64,000 bases of DNA from Hydrogenophaga sp. (GCF_026125785.1 NZ_JAHCKL010000013.1:43543-107542), one strand, 5' to 3'. Positions 54,831 to 63,886 are shown, numbered from the stretch's first letter. Numbers and translations: made by a program. The notes: generated by a model not told the origin, from the letters alone.

Positions 54831-55826
54831 ATGAAGTTCCCGGCCTTTCGTCCTACCGCCTTCCTGGCATCCTTCGCCGCCGCCGTGGGCGTGTCTTTCA
54901 GCATGCCGCTGACGGCCAACGCGCAGTCGGGCGACTTTCCGAACCGCCCGATCAAGCTCATGGTGGCCACCGCGCCCGGCGGCAGCGCCGACGCGACCGC
55001 GCGCATGATCGCCGAAGGCCTCACCCAGGCCTGGGGCCAGCCGGTGGTGGTGGAGAACCGCACCGGTGCCAACGGCATGATCGCCGCGCAGGCGCTGACC
55101 AAGTCGCCAGCCGATGGCTACACCATCTACATGTCGCTCAGCAGCATCGTGCAGAACCTGCTGCTGCAGCCCAACCCGGGCTACCGCATGGAAGAGCTCA
55201 CGCCGGTCTCCATGGTCGCGGTGCTGCCTATCGCACTGGCCGCACCGTCGCAACTGCCGGCCTCCAATCTGGCCGAACTGCTGACGATGGCCAAGCAGAA
55301 ACCTGGCAGCGTGAGCTACGGCTCTTACGGCGTGGGTTCGGGTGCGCACATCATCGGCGTGGCCCTCAACAAGAAGGCCGGCGTGGACATGACGCACATC
55401 CCCTACAAGGGCGAGACGGATTCTTTCGCCGACCTGGTCAACGGCCGCGTGACCACCGCCTGGGGCTCGGTCGGCTTCTACGCCAACCACCTCTCCGGCG
55501 GCAAGGTCAAGCTGCTGGCAGTGGCCAGCCCGCACCGGCTCAAGGCGTTTCCCAATGTGCCCACACTGGGCGAGGCCGGCTATCCCGAGGCCAACCTGGC
55601 GGGCTTCACAGGCCTGTTCCTTCCCACCGGCACGCCGCCGGCCATCGTCAACAAGTACGCGCAGGGCGTGGCCAAGGTCCTGGCCACCCCCGAAGTGCAG
55701 GCCAAGGTGGTGAGCTTTGGCTGGGAACCCATGACGAATACGCCGGAAGCCTTCAAGAAGCAGCTCGACGAGGAGATGCAGAAGTGGTCCACGGTCATCC
55801 GCGAGAACAACATCAAGCTGCAGTGA
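54831..55826 (+). CDS. Bug/TctC family periplasmic binding protein 2
   Basis: A 331-residue receptor with a signal peptide (FAAAVGVSFSMPLTANAQ) and the Bug domain pattern FPNRPIKLMVATAPGGSAD, NGMIAAQALTKSPADGY and HIPYKGETDSFADLV. It has the same length and order of conserved blocks as the receptor at 51495; the two flank the acyl-CoA dehydrogenase pair. This looks like a local duplication with divergence, possibly giving two ligand specificities for one pathway. No membrane transporter subunits are seen. Confidence 0.92.
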   Translation: MKFPAFRPTAFLASFAAAVGVSFSMPLTANAQSGDFPNRPIKLMVATAPGGSADATARMIAEGLTQAWGQPVVVENRTGANGMIAAQALTKSPADGYTIYMSLSSIVQNLLLQPNPGYRMEELTPVSMVAVLPIALAAPSQLPASNLAELLTMAKQKPGSVSYGSYGVGSGAHIIGVALNKKAGVDMTHIPYKGETDSFADLVNGRVTTAWGSVGFYANHLSGGKVKLLAVASPHRLKAFPNVPTLGEAGYPEANLAGFTGLFLPTGTPPAIVNKYAQGVAKVLATPEVQAKVVSFGWEPMTNTPEAFKKQLDEEMQKWSTVIRENNIKLQ

Positions 55827-55827
55827 C

Positions 55828-56646
55828 ATGAGCACATTCGAGACCATTGCCTACGAGGTGTCCGGTGGCGTGGCCACCATCACGCTGAACCGTCCCGAGG
55901 CCAAGAACGCCATCAGCCCGACGCTCTCGCGCGAACTTGGCGAGGCGGTGCTGGAGGCCAAGGCCGACCCGGCGGTGCGGGCGGTGGTGCTCACGGGCGC
56001 CGGTGGCGCCTTCTGCGCCGGCGGCGACGTGCGTGGCATGAACGACGCCGGCCCGCGCACGTCGGCGCAGGTGCGTGCCGGCATGGAACGCTACCGCCGC
56101 ACCACCGAGGCGCTCATCAACATGGACAGACCGGTCATCGCGGCGGTGGACGGTGTGGCCTACGGCGCCGGCTTCAGCCTGGCGCTGCTGGCCGACATCG
56201 TGCTGCTGAGCGACCGCGCACGGCTGTGCATGGTCTTCCAGCGCATCGGGCTGATACCGGACTTCGGTGCCCTGTACACGCTGCCACGCTGCGTGGGCCT
56301 GCAGCGGGCAAAGGAACTGGTGTTCTCCGCCCGTGAGATCGGCGCGCAGGAGGCGCTGCAAATGGGCATCGCCATGGAGGTGTTGCCGCCGCAGGACCTG
56401 ATGCCCCGGGCCCTGGCCATGGCCGCCAGCTTCTGCGGCGCGTCCGAAGCCGCCCTCAGCCTGGCCAAACGTGGTCTCAATGCATCCCTGGGCAGCGACC
56501 TGGCCACCATGCTGGAACTCGAAGCCACCGGACAGGCGGTGGCCGCCAGCAGCGACTACCTCAAGGAATCCGCCCGCCGCTTTGTCGCCAAGGAGCCGCC
56601 GCAGTTCCGCTGGCCGGCCCGTGAACCTTTCCCCGAGAAAAACTGA
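55828..56646 (+). CDS. Crotonase-family enoyl-CoA hydratase/isomerase-like protein
   Basis: A 272-residue crotonase-fold protein. The oxyanion-hole segments are present (TGAGGAFCAGGDVRGM and VAYGAGFSLALLADIVLL). The two glutamates of classical enoyl-CoA hydratase are not: the first position falls in YGAGFSLALLAD, with no acidic residue, and the second is an aspartate in IGLIPDFGALY. An isomerase or other crotonase reaction is more likely than hydration. It starts one base after the preceding stop codon, so it is in the same operon. Confidence 0.85.
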   Translation: MSTFETIAYEVSGGVATITLNRPEAKNAISPTLSRELGEAVLEAKADPAVRAVVLTGAGGAFCAGGDVRGMNDAGPRTSAQVRAGMERYRRTTEALINMDRPVIAAVDGVAYGAGFSLALLADIVLLSDRARLCMVFQRIGLIPDFGALYTLPRCVGLQRAKELVFSAREIGAQEALQMGIAMEVLPPQDLMPRALAMAASFCGASEAALSLAKRGLNASLGSDLATMLELEATGQAVAASSDYLKESARRFVAKEPPQFRWPAREPFPEKN

Positions 56647-56656
56647 GCCCTCCCTC

Positions 56657-57532
56657 ATGCTTGACTACCAGAAAACGCGCCATCTGAAGTTCGACGATGT
56701 GCGCCACACCTACACCACGCGCGACACCATCCTCTATGCCCTGGGCATAGGCTTCGGCGCCGACCCGCTGGACCGCGGCGAGCTGCGCTTCGTCTACGAG
56801 AAAGACCTGCTCGCCGTGCCGGTGATGGCCAGCGTGCTGGCCTCGCCGGGTTTCTGGATGCGTGAGCACAAAGAGCTCGGCATCGACGCCGTGAAGCTGG
56901 TGCACGGCGAACAGGCCGTGAGCCTGCATGCGCCGTTGCCGGCGGCCGGCACGGTGATCGGGCGCACCCGCGTCACGCGCATCGTGGACAAGGGCGAGGG
57001 CAAGGGCGCCATCATCCAGACCGAGAAGCAACTTTTCGACGCCGCCAACGACCAATTGCTCGCCACCGTGGAGCAGTCCGTGTTCTGCCGTGGCGACGGC
57101 GGCTTTTCCAAGGTGGGGGGTGGTGGTGACGAACCCGGGCCCGCGCTGGTCGCCACGCCCGAGCGCGCGCCCGACATCAGCGTGGACCTGCCCACGCGCG
57201 CGGACGCGGCCTTGCTCTACCGCCTCTCGGGCGACCTCAACCCGCTGCACGCCGACCCCGACATCGCCACGCGCGCGGGCTTCCCCAAACCCATCCTGCA
57301 TGGCCTGGCCACCTACGGCGTCACCTGCCGCGCGCTGCTGGCCGCCTTCTGCGGCAACGATCCCGCGCGGCTCAAGGCGATGCGCACGCGCATGTCGTCT
57401 CCCGTGTACCCGGGCGAGACGGTTCGCGTGGAATGCTGGCGCCAGCCCGATGGCGTCGCTTTCCGTGCCCGCGTGCCCGAGCGCGACGTGGTGGTGCTCT
57501 CCCACGGACACGCCGAGATATCTTCTTCCTGA
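56657..57532 (+). CDS. MaoC-type (R)-specific enoyl-CoA hydratase, double hotdog
   Basis: A 291-residue hydratase 2 with two hotdog halves. The second half carries the hydratase 2 motif YRLSGDLNPLHADPDIATRA, including the catalytic Asp and His, then ILHGLATYGV. It resembles the hydratase domain of eukaryotic MFE-2. Because the crotonase gene upstream lacks hydratase residues, this is the likely hydration step of the pathway, giving a (3R)- or tertiary hydroxyacyl-CoA. MLDYQKTRHLKFDDVRHTY at 56657 is the start, 10 bases after the previous stop. Confidence 0.9.
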   Translation: MLDYQKTRHLKFDDVRHTYTTRDTILYALGIGFGADPLDRGELRFVYEKDLLAVPVMASVLASPGFWMREHKELGIDAVKLVHGEQAVSLHAPLPAAGTVIGRTRVTRIVDKGEGKGAIIQTEKQLFDAANDQLLATVEQSVFCRGDGGFSKVGGGGDEPGPALVATPERAPDISVDLPTRADAALLYRLSGDLNPLHADPDIATRAGFPKPILHGLATYGVTCRALLAAFCGNDPARLKAMRTRMSSPVYPGETVRVECWRQPDGVAFRARVPERDVVVLSHGHAEISSS

Positions 57533-57541
57533 ACACCCGTC

Positions 57542-59689
57542 ATGCCACCCGTTTCCAGCCGTCCCGTCTACCGCCGCGAACAGACCCGCCGCCTCATCGC
57601 CCCCGCCAGCATCGCCATCGTTGGCGCTTCCGCCAATCCCGCGTCCTTCGGAGCCCGCACGCTGGGCAACCTGCACAGCTTTGGCGGCCCCATCCACCTC
57701 ATCAACGGCAAGTACAAGGAGATCGACGGCCGCGCCTGCCACGCCTCGTTGTCTGACCTGCCCGAGGTGCCGGACTGCGCCTTCGTCGCCGTGCCGCGCG
57801 ACGGCGTCAAGGCGGTGGTGGAAGAATGCGTGCGCCTGGGCGTGGGTGGCGTGGTGATCTTCGCCTCCGGCCTGGGCGAGAGCAGCAACCCCGCGCACCA
57901 GGCCCTGCAGCGCGACATCGTCGAACTCACGCGCCACACCGGCACCCGCCTGCTGGGCCCCAACTGCCTGGGCATGATGAACGCCGTCAATGGCGCGCTG
58001 GGCACCTTCACCCACATCCCCGTGCGCCTGCGCATCGAAGGCTGCCGCTCCATCGGCCTCATCAGCCAGTCGGGTGCGCTGGGTGTGGGCATGGCGCAGG
58101 CGGTGGAGCGGGGCGTGTCTTTCAGCCACGTGCTGACCTCCGGCAACGGCTGCGACGTGGACGCGGCCGACCAGATCGCCTACCTCGCGGAAGACCCCGA
58201 CTGCGATGCGATCGCCTGCGTGTTCGAAGGCGTCACCGACCCCGGCCGCCTGATCGAGGCCGGCGAGATCGCCCGCCGCGCGGGCAAGGCCGTGGTCGTC
58301 TACAAGATTGGCACCAGCGAAAGCGGTGCCGAGGCCGCGCTCTCTCACACCGGCGCTCTGGCCGGTTCGGCCGCCGGCTACAACGCCTTGTTCGAGCGCG
58401 CCGGCTTCGTGGTGGTGGATCAGTACGAACACCTGCTGGAGGCAGCGGCCTTCTTCGCCAAGGCGCCGCCGGCCAAGGCCGATGGCGTGGCCGTGCTCAC
58501 GCCATCGGGCGGTGCCGGCATCATGGCGGCGGACCAGGCCGAGGTGTTCGGCGTGGAGCTGCCCCAGCCGGGACCCGCGCTGCGCGCGGTGCTGGAGTCC
58601 CACATCCCGGAGTTCGGCTCGTCGCGCAACCCTTGCGACGTCACGGCCCAGATCCTCAACAACCCGGCCTCCTTCCCCGCCTGCGCCGAGGCCTTCCTGC
58701 AGGAAGCCCACATCGGCGCCATCGTCACCCCGTACACCACCGCCATTCAGGCCAGCGCCCAGCGCAACATCGACCTGGGCAGGCAGGTGCGCGCGCACGG
58801 CAAGATGGCCTGCATCTTCGAGCTGACCGGCTGGATGGAAGGGCCCGGCGTGCGTGACATGGAAATGAGCCCCGACCTCGCCGTCTTCCGCTCCACCGCC
58901 AGTTGTTTTCGCACGTTGTCCGCCTGGCACCAGTGGTCGCGGCGCCAGGCACAGCCGGCCGATGCCGGCGAGCCACCCGCGCTCACCCCCGCGCAGCGCC
59001 AGGGTGTCGAAGCGGCGCTGCAGGCCGCCGGTGCCGAGCGCACCCTGCCCGAAGGCCCGTCGCGCCGCGTGCTGGAGGCCTGCGGCGTGCCGGTGGTGAA
59101 CAACCAGCTCGTGAATTCGGCCGAAGGCGCCGTGGCCGCCGCGGGTGTGCTGGGCTACCCCGTCGCGCTCAAGGTCGAGACGCCGGACCTGCCGCACAAG
59201 ACCGATGCCGGCGTGCTGCGCCTGAACCTCAAGGACGAGGCCGCCGTGCGCGAAGCCTACGCCGCCATCATGGCCAACGCGCTCAAGGCCACCACCGCCG
59301 AGCGCATCAACGGCGTGCTGGTGCAACCCATGATCCCGCCCGGTGTGGAGATCATGGTGGGCGCGCGCGTCGACCCGCTGTTCGGCCCCATGGTGGTGGT
59401 GGGCATGGGCGGCATCCTGGTGGAACTGCTCAAGGACACCGCGGCCGCGCTGGCTCCGGTGAGCCCCGCCGCCGCGCACGAGCTGTTGCGCCGCCTGCGT
59501 GGCTACCGCCTTCTGCAGGGCTTCCGCGGCAGCGCGCCGGCCGACGTGGAGGCGCTGGCCGAGGCCGTCTCGCGCATCTCGCTGCTGATCCACGGCGAGC
59601 GCGAGCGCATCGCCGAGATCGACGTCAACCCCATCATCTGCGGCGCTACACGCGTGGTGGCGGTCGACGGTCTGGTCGTGAGGGCCTGA
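57542..59689 (+). CDS. Acyl-CoA synthetase, NDP-forming type (acetate-CoA ligase family)
   Basis: A 715-residue fused ligase. The N-terminal CoA-binding domain begins SIAIVGASANPASFGARTLG, a succinyl-CoA-ligase-like domain carries the phosphohistidine in ALSHTGALAGSAAGYNALFE, and the C-terminal ATP-grasp domain has VALKVETPDLPHKTDAGVLR and EIMVGARVDPLFGPMVVVGMG, quoted as separate blocks. It would activate a carboxylic acid to its CoA ester (or run in reverse to harvest ATP). Its presence with the ACAD, hydratase and aldolase-like genes makes it the candidate entry enzyme. The substrate is unknown. Confidence 0.9.
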   Translation: MPPVSSRPVYRREQTRRLIAPASIAIVGASANPASFGARTLGNLHSFGGPIHLINGKYKEIDGRACHASLSDLPEVPDCAFVAVPRDGVKAVVEECVRLGVGGVVIFASGLGESSNPAHQALQRDIVELTRHTGTRLLGPNCLGMMNAVNGALGTFTHIPVRLRIEGCRSIGLISQSGALGVGMAQAVERGVSFSHVLTSGNGCDVDAADQIAYLAEDPDCDAIACVFEGVTDPGRLIEAGEIARRAGKAVVVYKIGTSESGAEAALSHTGALAGSAAGYNALFERAGFVVVDQYEHLLEAAAFFAKAPPAKADGVAVLTPSGGAGIMAADQAEVFGVELPQPGPALRAVLESHIPEFGSSRNPCDVTAQILNNPASFPACAEAFLQEAHIGAIVTPYTTAIQASAQRNIDLGRQVRAHGKMACIFELTGWMEGPGVRDMEMSPDLAVFRSTASCFRTLSAWHQWSRRQAQPADAGEPPALTPAQRQGVEAALQAAGAERTLPEGPSRRVLEACGVPVVNNQLVNSAEGAVAAAGVLGYPVALKVETPDLPHKTDAGVLRLNLKDEAAVREAYAAIMANALKATTAERINGVLVQPMIPPGVEIMVGARVDPLFGPMVVVGMGGILVELLKDTAAALAPVSPAAAHELLRRLRGYRLLQGFRGSAPADVEALAEAVSRISLLIHGERERIAEIDVNPIICGATRVVAVDGLVVRA

Positions 59690-59691
59690 AG

Positions 59692-60657
59692 ATGGCACTG
59701 CATCCCGAGCTGCGCGCCTCGCTGAGGCTGCCCGCCGTCTGCGCGCCCATGTTCCTGGTCAGCGGCCCGGAACTGGTGACCGAGGCCTGCAAGGCCGGCA
59801 TCGTCGGCGGGCTGCCGCGCCAGAACGCGCGCAGCTTTGAAGAGTTCGACAACTGGCTGGGCAGCATCCGCCGCGCGCTGGATGAACACACGCAGCGCAC
59901 AGGCCAGACCACCGGCCCGGTGGCCGTCAACCTGGCCACCCGCGTGCCAGAGGAAGAACTGGGCCGGCATTTCGACGCCTGCTCGCGCCATGGCGTGAAG
60001 ATCGTCATCACCGTGGGTGGCGATCCCACGGCGCTGATCCGCCGCGCGCACGACGCCGGCCTGCAGGTGTTCCACGACATCACCTCCATCCGCTTCGCCG
60101 AAAAAGCCATCGCCGCAGGCGCCGACGGCCTCAACTGCATCGGCGCGGGCGGTGGCGGCCACTCCGGCACCATCAGCCACCTCGCGCTCATCCGCACCGT
60201 GCGCGCCATCTACAGCGGCACCATCGTCATGGGCGGTGCCGTGTCCGACGGCGCCACCATCCGCGCCGCCGAAGTCCTGGGCGCGGACCTGGCCTACCTG
60301 GGCACCCGCTTCATCGCCACCCAGGAGTCGCGCGCACCGCAGGCCTACAAGGACCTGCTGGTGTCACAGACCTCGGCCGACCTCAGCTACACCGACGGCA
60401 TCGCCGGCGTGCACGCCAACTGGCTGGTGCAGTCCATCCGCGATGCCGGCCTGGACCCGCAGAACCTGCCCCGGCCCCTGGGCAAAAGCATGCGGCACGA
60501 CCACCTGCCCGAAGGCGTTGCGCCCTGGAAAAACGTGTGGAGCGCAGGGCAGGGCATAGACCTCATTCACGACATTCCTCCCGTGCAGGCGCTCGTGCAG
60601 CGCCTGAGCGACGAGTACGACCAGGCGTGCGCGCTGCCGCCCTTCGCACTACGATAG
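59692..60657 (+). CDS. NPD/nitronate monooxygenase-like FMN protein
   Basis: A 321-residue TIM-barrel flavoprotein of the 2-nitropropane dioxygenase family. It has the CAPMFLVSGPELVTEACKAG opening, the histidine loop GAGGGGHSGTIS, and the FMN-phosphate segments VMGGAVSDGATI and ADLAYLGTRFIATQES. The family includes nitronate monooxygenases and enoyl-ACP/CoA reductases; within acyl-CoA gene clusters the latter kind of chemistry is plausible. It begins two bases after the ligase stop. Confidence 0.85.
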   Translation: MALHPELRASLRLPAVCAPMFLVSGPELVTEACKAGIVGGLPRQNARSFEEFDNWLGSIRRALDEHTQRTGQTTGPVAVNLATRVPEEELGRHFDACSRHGVKIVITVGGDPTALIRRAHDAGLQVFHDITSIRFAEKAIAAGADGLNCIGAGGGGHSGTISHLALIRTVRAIYSGTIVMGGAVSDGATIRAAEVLGADLAYLGTRFIATQESRAPQAYKDLLVSQTSADLSYTDGIAGVHANWLVQSIRDAGLDPQNLPRPLGKSMRHDHLPEGVAPWKNVWSAGQGIDLIHDIPPVQALVQRLSDEYDQACALPPFALR

Positions 60658-60704
60658 GCCGGCCGGCGCCCAGGGCAGGCGCTGCCCACGTGGAGGAGAC
60701 GAGC

Positions 60705-61952
60705 ATGGGCTTGAACGAGACAGGCTGGCAGAACGCCCGGCGAGGCCGGGCCACCATCATGGCGCTGCTGGCAGCGGCGACCACTCTGGCGCATGCCGCG
60801 CCGGACGAAAGCTTTCTGGGCGCCGACGCGGGCTACCCGCGTGGCACGCCGCAGCAGGTGACCGAAGAGCGCTACAAGGTGGGCAGCTTCAGCGCCCTGG
60901 CCGAGATCCTGCCCAGCCGGCCCAGCCTCAGGGGCGGCCCGGTGTGGGTGCTGGAGGAGGGCAAGCCACTGCCCCCAGTGAGCTACAACTTTCGCGGCAC
61001 CACGCTGCCGCTGGACGCCTACTTCGACCGCCGGCGCGTCACCAGCCTGCTGGTGCTGCACAAAGGCCAGATCCGCCTGGAGCGCTACCAGTACGGCCGC
61101 AACGCCGACCACCGCTTCGCCTCGTTCTCCATGGCCAAGAGCGTCACCGCGCTGCTGGTGGGCATCGCGCTGGAGCGTGGGTTGATCAAGTCGGTCGACG
61201 ACAAGGCCGAGGTCTATGCCCCGGAACTCGCCGGCAGCGCCTACGGGGACAGCACCATCGCCCACCTGCTGCAGATGGCCTCTGGCGTGCGCTGGAACGA
61301 AGACTACAGCGGCCGCGACGACGTCAGCGACCTCTGGGGAGCGCTGTTCCGCGTGCACGCCGGCGGCAACCCCACCCAGGTGCTGACGCGGCGGCGCCCC
61401 ATGGACGCCGAACCGGGCACACGCTTCAAGTACGGCACCGGCGAAACCCAGGTGCTCTGCCACGTGCTCAAGGGCGCTACAAAGCGCAACGCCGCCGACC
61501 TCACCACCGAATGGCTGTGGCAACCGCTGGGTGCCCAGGCCGACGCGGCCTGGCTCGTCGGCTGGCAGGACATCGAATACTGCGGCGGCGGCTTCAACGC
61601 CACCACCCGCGACTACGCCCGCCTGGGCCGCCTGCTCGCACTGGGCGGCCGGCGCGACGGCCAGCAGATCGTCCCCGAAGCCTTTCTGCAACGCGCCACC
61701 GACCACACCCGCCAGCCCCCAGGCTTTCGCCTCAACGAACCCGGCCCCCGCTTTGGCTACGGCTGGCAGTACTGGCTGGTGCAGGACGGCTTCCTCATGC
61801 AAGGCGTCTACGGCCAGATGGTCGCCGTCTTCCCGGCCCAGGATCTGGTCGTGGTCCACACCGCCGTCTGGCCCCGCTCATCCGACCCGGACGCGCGCGC
61901 GGAGCGCGACACCATGGTCCGGGCGCTGGTGACGACGTTGGCGCAGGAGTGA
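60705..61952 (+). CDS. Serine hydrolase, class C beta-lactamase family, exported
   Basis: A 415-residue protein with a signal peptide (IMALLAAATTLAHAAP) and a beta-lactamase/esterase domain. The nucleophile motif SxxK is SMAK in RFASFSMAKSVTALLVG; the tyrosine motif region is likely the ARDYARLGRL-like segment (TTRDYARLGRLLALGG). Family members include esterases and 6-aminohexanoate-oligomer hydrolases, so it may release the carboxylic acid substrate of the cluster outside the membrane. It lies 47 bases after the NPD gene, with a GGAGGAGAC ribosome site, and is followed by a small hairpin. Confidence 0.85.
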   Translation: MGLNETGWQNARRGRATIMALLAAATTLAHAAPDESFLGADAGYPRGTPQQVTEERYKVGSFSALAEILPSRPSLRGGPVWVLEEGKPLPPVSYNFRGTTLPLDAYFDRRRVTSLLVLHKGQIRLERYQYGRNADHRFASFSMAKSVTALLVGIALERGLIKSVDDKAEVYAPELAGSAYGDSTIAHLLQMASGVRWNEDYSGRDDVSDLWGALFRVHAGGNPTQVLTRRRPMDAEPGTRFKYGTGETQVLCHVLKGATKRNAADLTTEWLWQPLGAQADAAWLVGWQDIEYCGGGFNATTRDYARLGRLLALGGRRDGQQIVPEAFLQRATDHTRQPPGFRLNEPGPRFGYGWQYWLVQDGFLMQGVYGQMVAVFPAQDLVVVHTAVWPRSSDPDARAERDTMVRALVTTLAQE

Positions 61953-61961
61953 AACTCAAAT

Positions 61962-61987
61962 CCTGATGCGCAAGGAGGATCAGGTTT
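61962..61987 (+). terminator. Weak terminator after the catabolic cluster
   Basis: CCTGAT (61962-61967), ATCAGG (61979-61984), then TTTG. The stem is short but well placed, ending 35 bases after the serine hydrolase stop. Confidence 0.45.
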
Positions 61988-62144
61988 GTCGCTGCAGCGG
62001 TCGTTGCGTGATGCTGGCAGATGCCGACACATGCCGGCCATCGTGTAGCGGCGCTGGACGCCGTCGTCATGTGAGGAGCCTTCGAAAGGAACCCCCCTTC
62101 GCTGTGGTAAGTTGAGCCCTTTTGCGTAGGGGGAGCCTGGAACC

Positions 62145-63611
62145 ATGGGCACGCGAATCAACGGAAATGCGGCCGTATCGATGGCACTGGCACCTGCTGT
62201 CCTGATGCTGGCAGGATGTGAAACCATGAGCACAACGCCACGTCCGACGGTGGCCGAGTTGACGCCGACCCGCAGCGTTGCGCCCGCCGTGGTGGACAAG
62301 TCCTCGCCCGGGCTGCTGATGTTTCTCTTGTCGAATGCAGGCGTGGGCCCGTCTTCGGGTTGGCGCATCGAACTGCTGCGTGCCGAGCGCAGCCAGGGGT
62401 TCAGGCCCCAGGCCAGCAAATCCCTGCAGGTGGGCGAGGCGGCGCGATTTCTCCTGTGGGCGGACCGCTACCTGGTACGCGTCACAAACCGGGGCGACGA
62501 GATGTACCGAGGGTGGGTGGAGGTCCTGCCGGATCGATCCACCTCCTTGCTGGCCGACATAGGACTCCTGACTTCCGAGGTGAAACTGTTCCCTGCGGCC
62601 AACGATGGCATGACGCGCCTGGCGCTGAACGCCTCCGGCGTCGCAGTGCCCTGGCAGACCACCTTTGAGCCCTTCGAGCTCGTCAAAACCGGGGCACTGC
62701 AGGCCCGGTATGCCGGCCCGCAGTACCAGGGACAGGCGCAGGATGGCGGCGAACTTGTGCTGGTTCAGTCTGGCACGCCGGTCCTCACCGTGCGCAACAC
62801 CCGTTTTGGCGCCACCACCATCGAAGGGGACATGCGCTTCGTAGACGGGCGGACCACGCAGGCCAGTCTGGGAGCGGATTTCCAGCTACCCGAAGGTGCA
62901 CACACCACATGGCAGGACGGCCGCAGTTTTGTCGGCAGCTACCAGGGCGTACAGCCTTCTCAAGGCCGCTTGAGGCTGGCCGATGGCCGCCAATGGACGG
63001 GACCGGTGAGCCAACTGCGCCCCGCAGGCAGAGGACGCATGACTTGGTTCAACGGCGACTGGACGGATGTGCTGGATGGCAGCTCGGTCGAACAGTTGAC
63101 GGGTACCTTTCAGTGCGGAGGAGAAACCGTGTCGGAAGGACAGTGCTACTACTTCGGAGGCAGAAAACTGGCATCGGCGCAGGAACTGGCGGGCTTGGTG
63201 GAGCAGCAGCGCCTGGCCGATGAAGCCGCGCGAGGCGCGCGCGCGATGGAAAAAGCGGCAGGTGCCACAGTGCCTGAGGCCGACGACAAAGCCAGTGGCT
63301 GCGCGCAGGCCAGCGGGCGTTTCGTTCTGAACGACGACAGTGGCACCGTACTGACACTACAAGGCCGGGGAAGCGGCAGTGGCCATCTGCGCCAGATCAC
63401 GCGTGGGGGAGCCACCCGCTACCAGTTCGACATCGACTTCCGTTTTAGCGCCACCAAGAACGACATCCGCTTCGTATACGGTGAGGGCACGTACCGCGAG
63501 GCGGTGTCAGGCAAGGTGCTGCAGCGCATGAGTGTGCCCAGCGGCACCGTGCGCTGCAGCTTCGATGGGCAGACGCTGCTGATCGACAACAAGCGATATG
63601 TGTCGCGGTGA
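62145..63611 (+). CDS. Lipoprotein of unknown function with MORN-like glycine pattern
   Basis: A 488-residue protein with a lipoprotein signal (ALAPAVLMLAGC, lipobox LAGC). The first 180 residues resemble no family I know. Residues about 225-320 show a degenerate MORN-like rhythm of G-x-F/W-x-G (WQDGRSFVGSYQG, LADGRQWTGPVSQ, GRGRMTWFNGDW), then GGETVSEGQCYYFGG. A helical segment (LVEQQRLADEAARGARAMEK) and a C-terminal beta-rich domain with a cysteine pair (CAQASG, VRCSFDG) follow. GC is slightly lower than that of the neighbours. The start at 62145 has a GGGGGAG site. It is probably an envelope protein. Confidence 0.7.
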   Translation: MGTRINGNAAVSMALAPAVLMLAGCETMSTTPRPTVAELTPTRSVAPAVVDKSSPGLLMFLLSNAGVGPSSGWRIELLRAERSQGFRPQASKSLQVGEAARFLLWADRYLVRVTNRGDEMYRGWVEVLPDRSTSLLADIGLLTSEVKLFPAANDGMTRLALNASGVAVPWQTTFEPFELVKTGALQARYAGPQYQGQAQDGGELVLVQSGTPVLTVRNTRFGATTIEGDMRFVDGRTTQASLGADFQLPEGAHTTWQDGRSFVGSYQGVQPSQGRLRLADGRQWTGPVSQLRPAGRGRMTWFNGDWTDVLDGSSVEQLTGTFQCGGETVSEGQCYYFGGRKLASAQELAGLVEQQRLADEAARGARAMEKAAGATVPEADDKASGCAQASGRFVLNDDSGTVLTLQGRGSGSGHLRQITRGGATRYQFDIDFRFSATKNDIRFVYGEGTYREAVSGKVLQRMSVPSGTVRCSFDGQTLLIDNKRYVSR

Positions 63612-63680
63612 AGGCACCCCGGAAACTGGGCAGTTCTGTTGTTCGTCGCCAAGGCTGCGCTAGCAAACGTCTTACCAGCG

Positions 63681-63717
63681 ACCCAAAAGCAGCAAGGCCT
63701 TCCGAAGAAGGCCTTGC
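63681..63717 (-). terminator. Terminator downstream of tRNA-Asn
   Basis: On the minus strand: GCAAGGCCTTC, loop TTCG, GAAGGCCTTGC (an 11-bp stem, 63692-63717), then TGCTTTTGGG. It lies 17 bases after the tRNA 3' end; the T run is short but the stem is strong. Confidence 0.7.
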
Positions 63718-63734
63718 AAATCGATCACTTATTC

Positions 63735-63810
63735 TGGCTCCCCGACCTGGACTCGAACCAGGGACCTGCGGATTAACAGTCCGTCGCTCTACCGACTGAG
63801 CTATCAGGGA
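63735..63810 (-). tRNA. tRNA-Asn (anticodon GUU)
   Basis: A 76-nt cloverleaf on the minus strand. The acceptor arm TCCCTGA pairs with TCGGGGA (one G-T pair), the D arm has GCTC...GAGC, the anticodon loop reads ACTGTTAATC with anticodon GTT, the T arm has CAGG/CCTG around GGTTCGAGTC, and CCA is encoded. It has a TATAAT box 10 bases upstream and a strong hairpin downstream, so it is a single-gene unit. Confidence 0.95.
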
Positions 63811-63820
63811 ACAGCCTCAG

Positions 63821-63826
63821 ATTATA
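63821..63826 (-). promoter_or_regulatory. -10 box of tRNA-Asn
   Basis: A perfect TATAAT on the minus strand, ending 10 bases before the mature tRNA 5' end. The -35 region is poor (CGGAAA-like), as is common for stable RNA genes with GC-rich discriminators. Confidence 0.6.
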
Positions 63827-63886
63827 GCGCCATTTCGGGGCGTTTCCGGACGAGCGGTAATTTTCTGCTCGGGCGGGTTGGTGGTA

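Noticed and set aside
56561-59698. A 1045-codon open frame antisense to the hydratase and ligase genes
   Set aside because: It is a shadow frame of high-GC genes with strong third-position bias; the plus-strand frames carry clear enzyme motifs throughout and the antisense product is His/Gly/Ala-rich low complexity.
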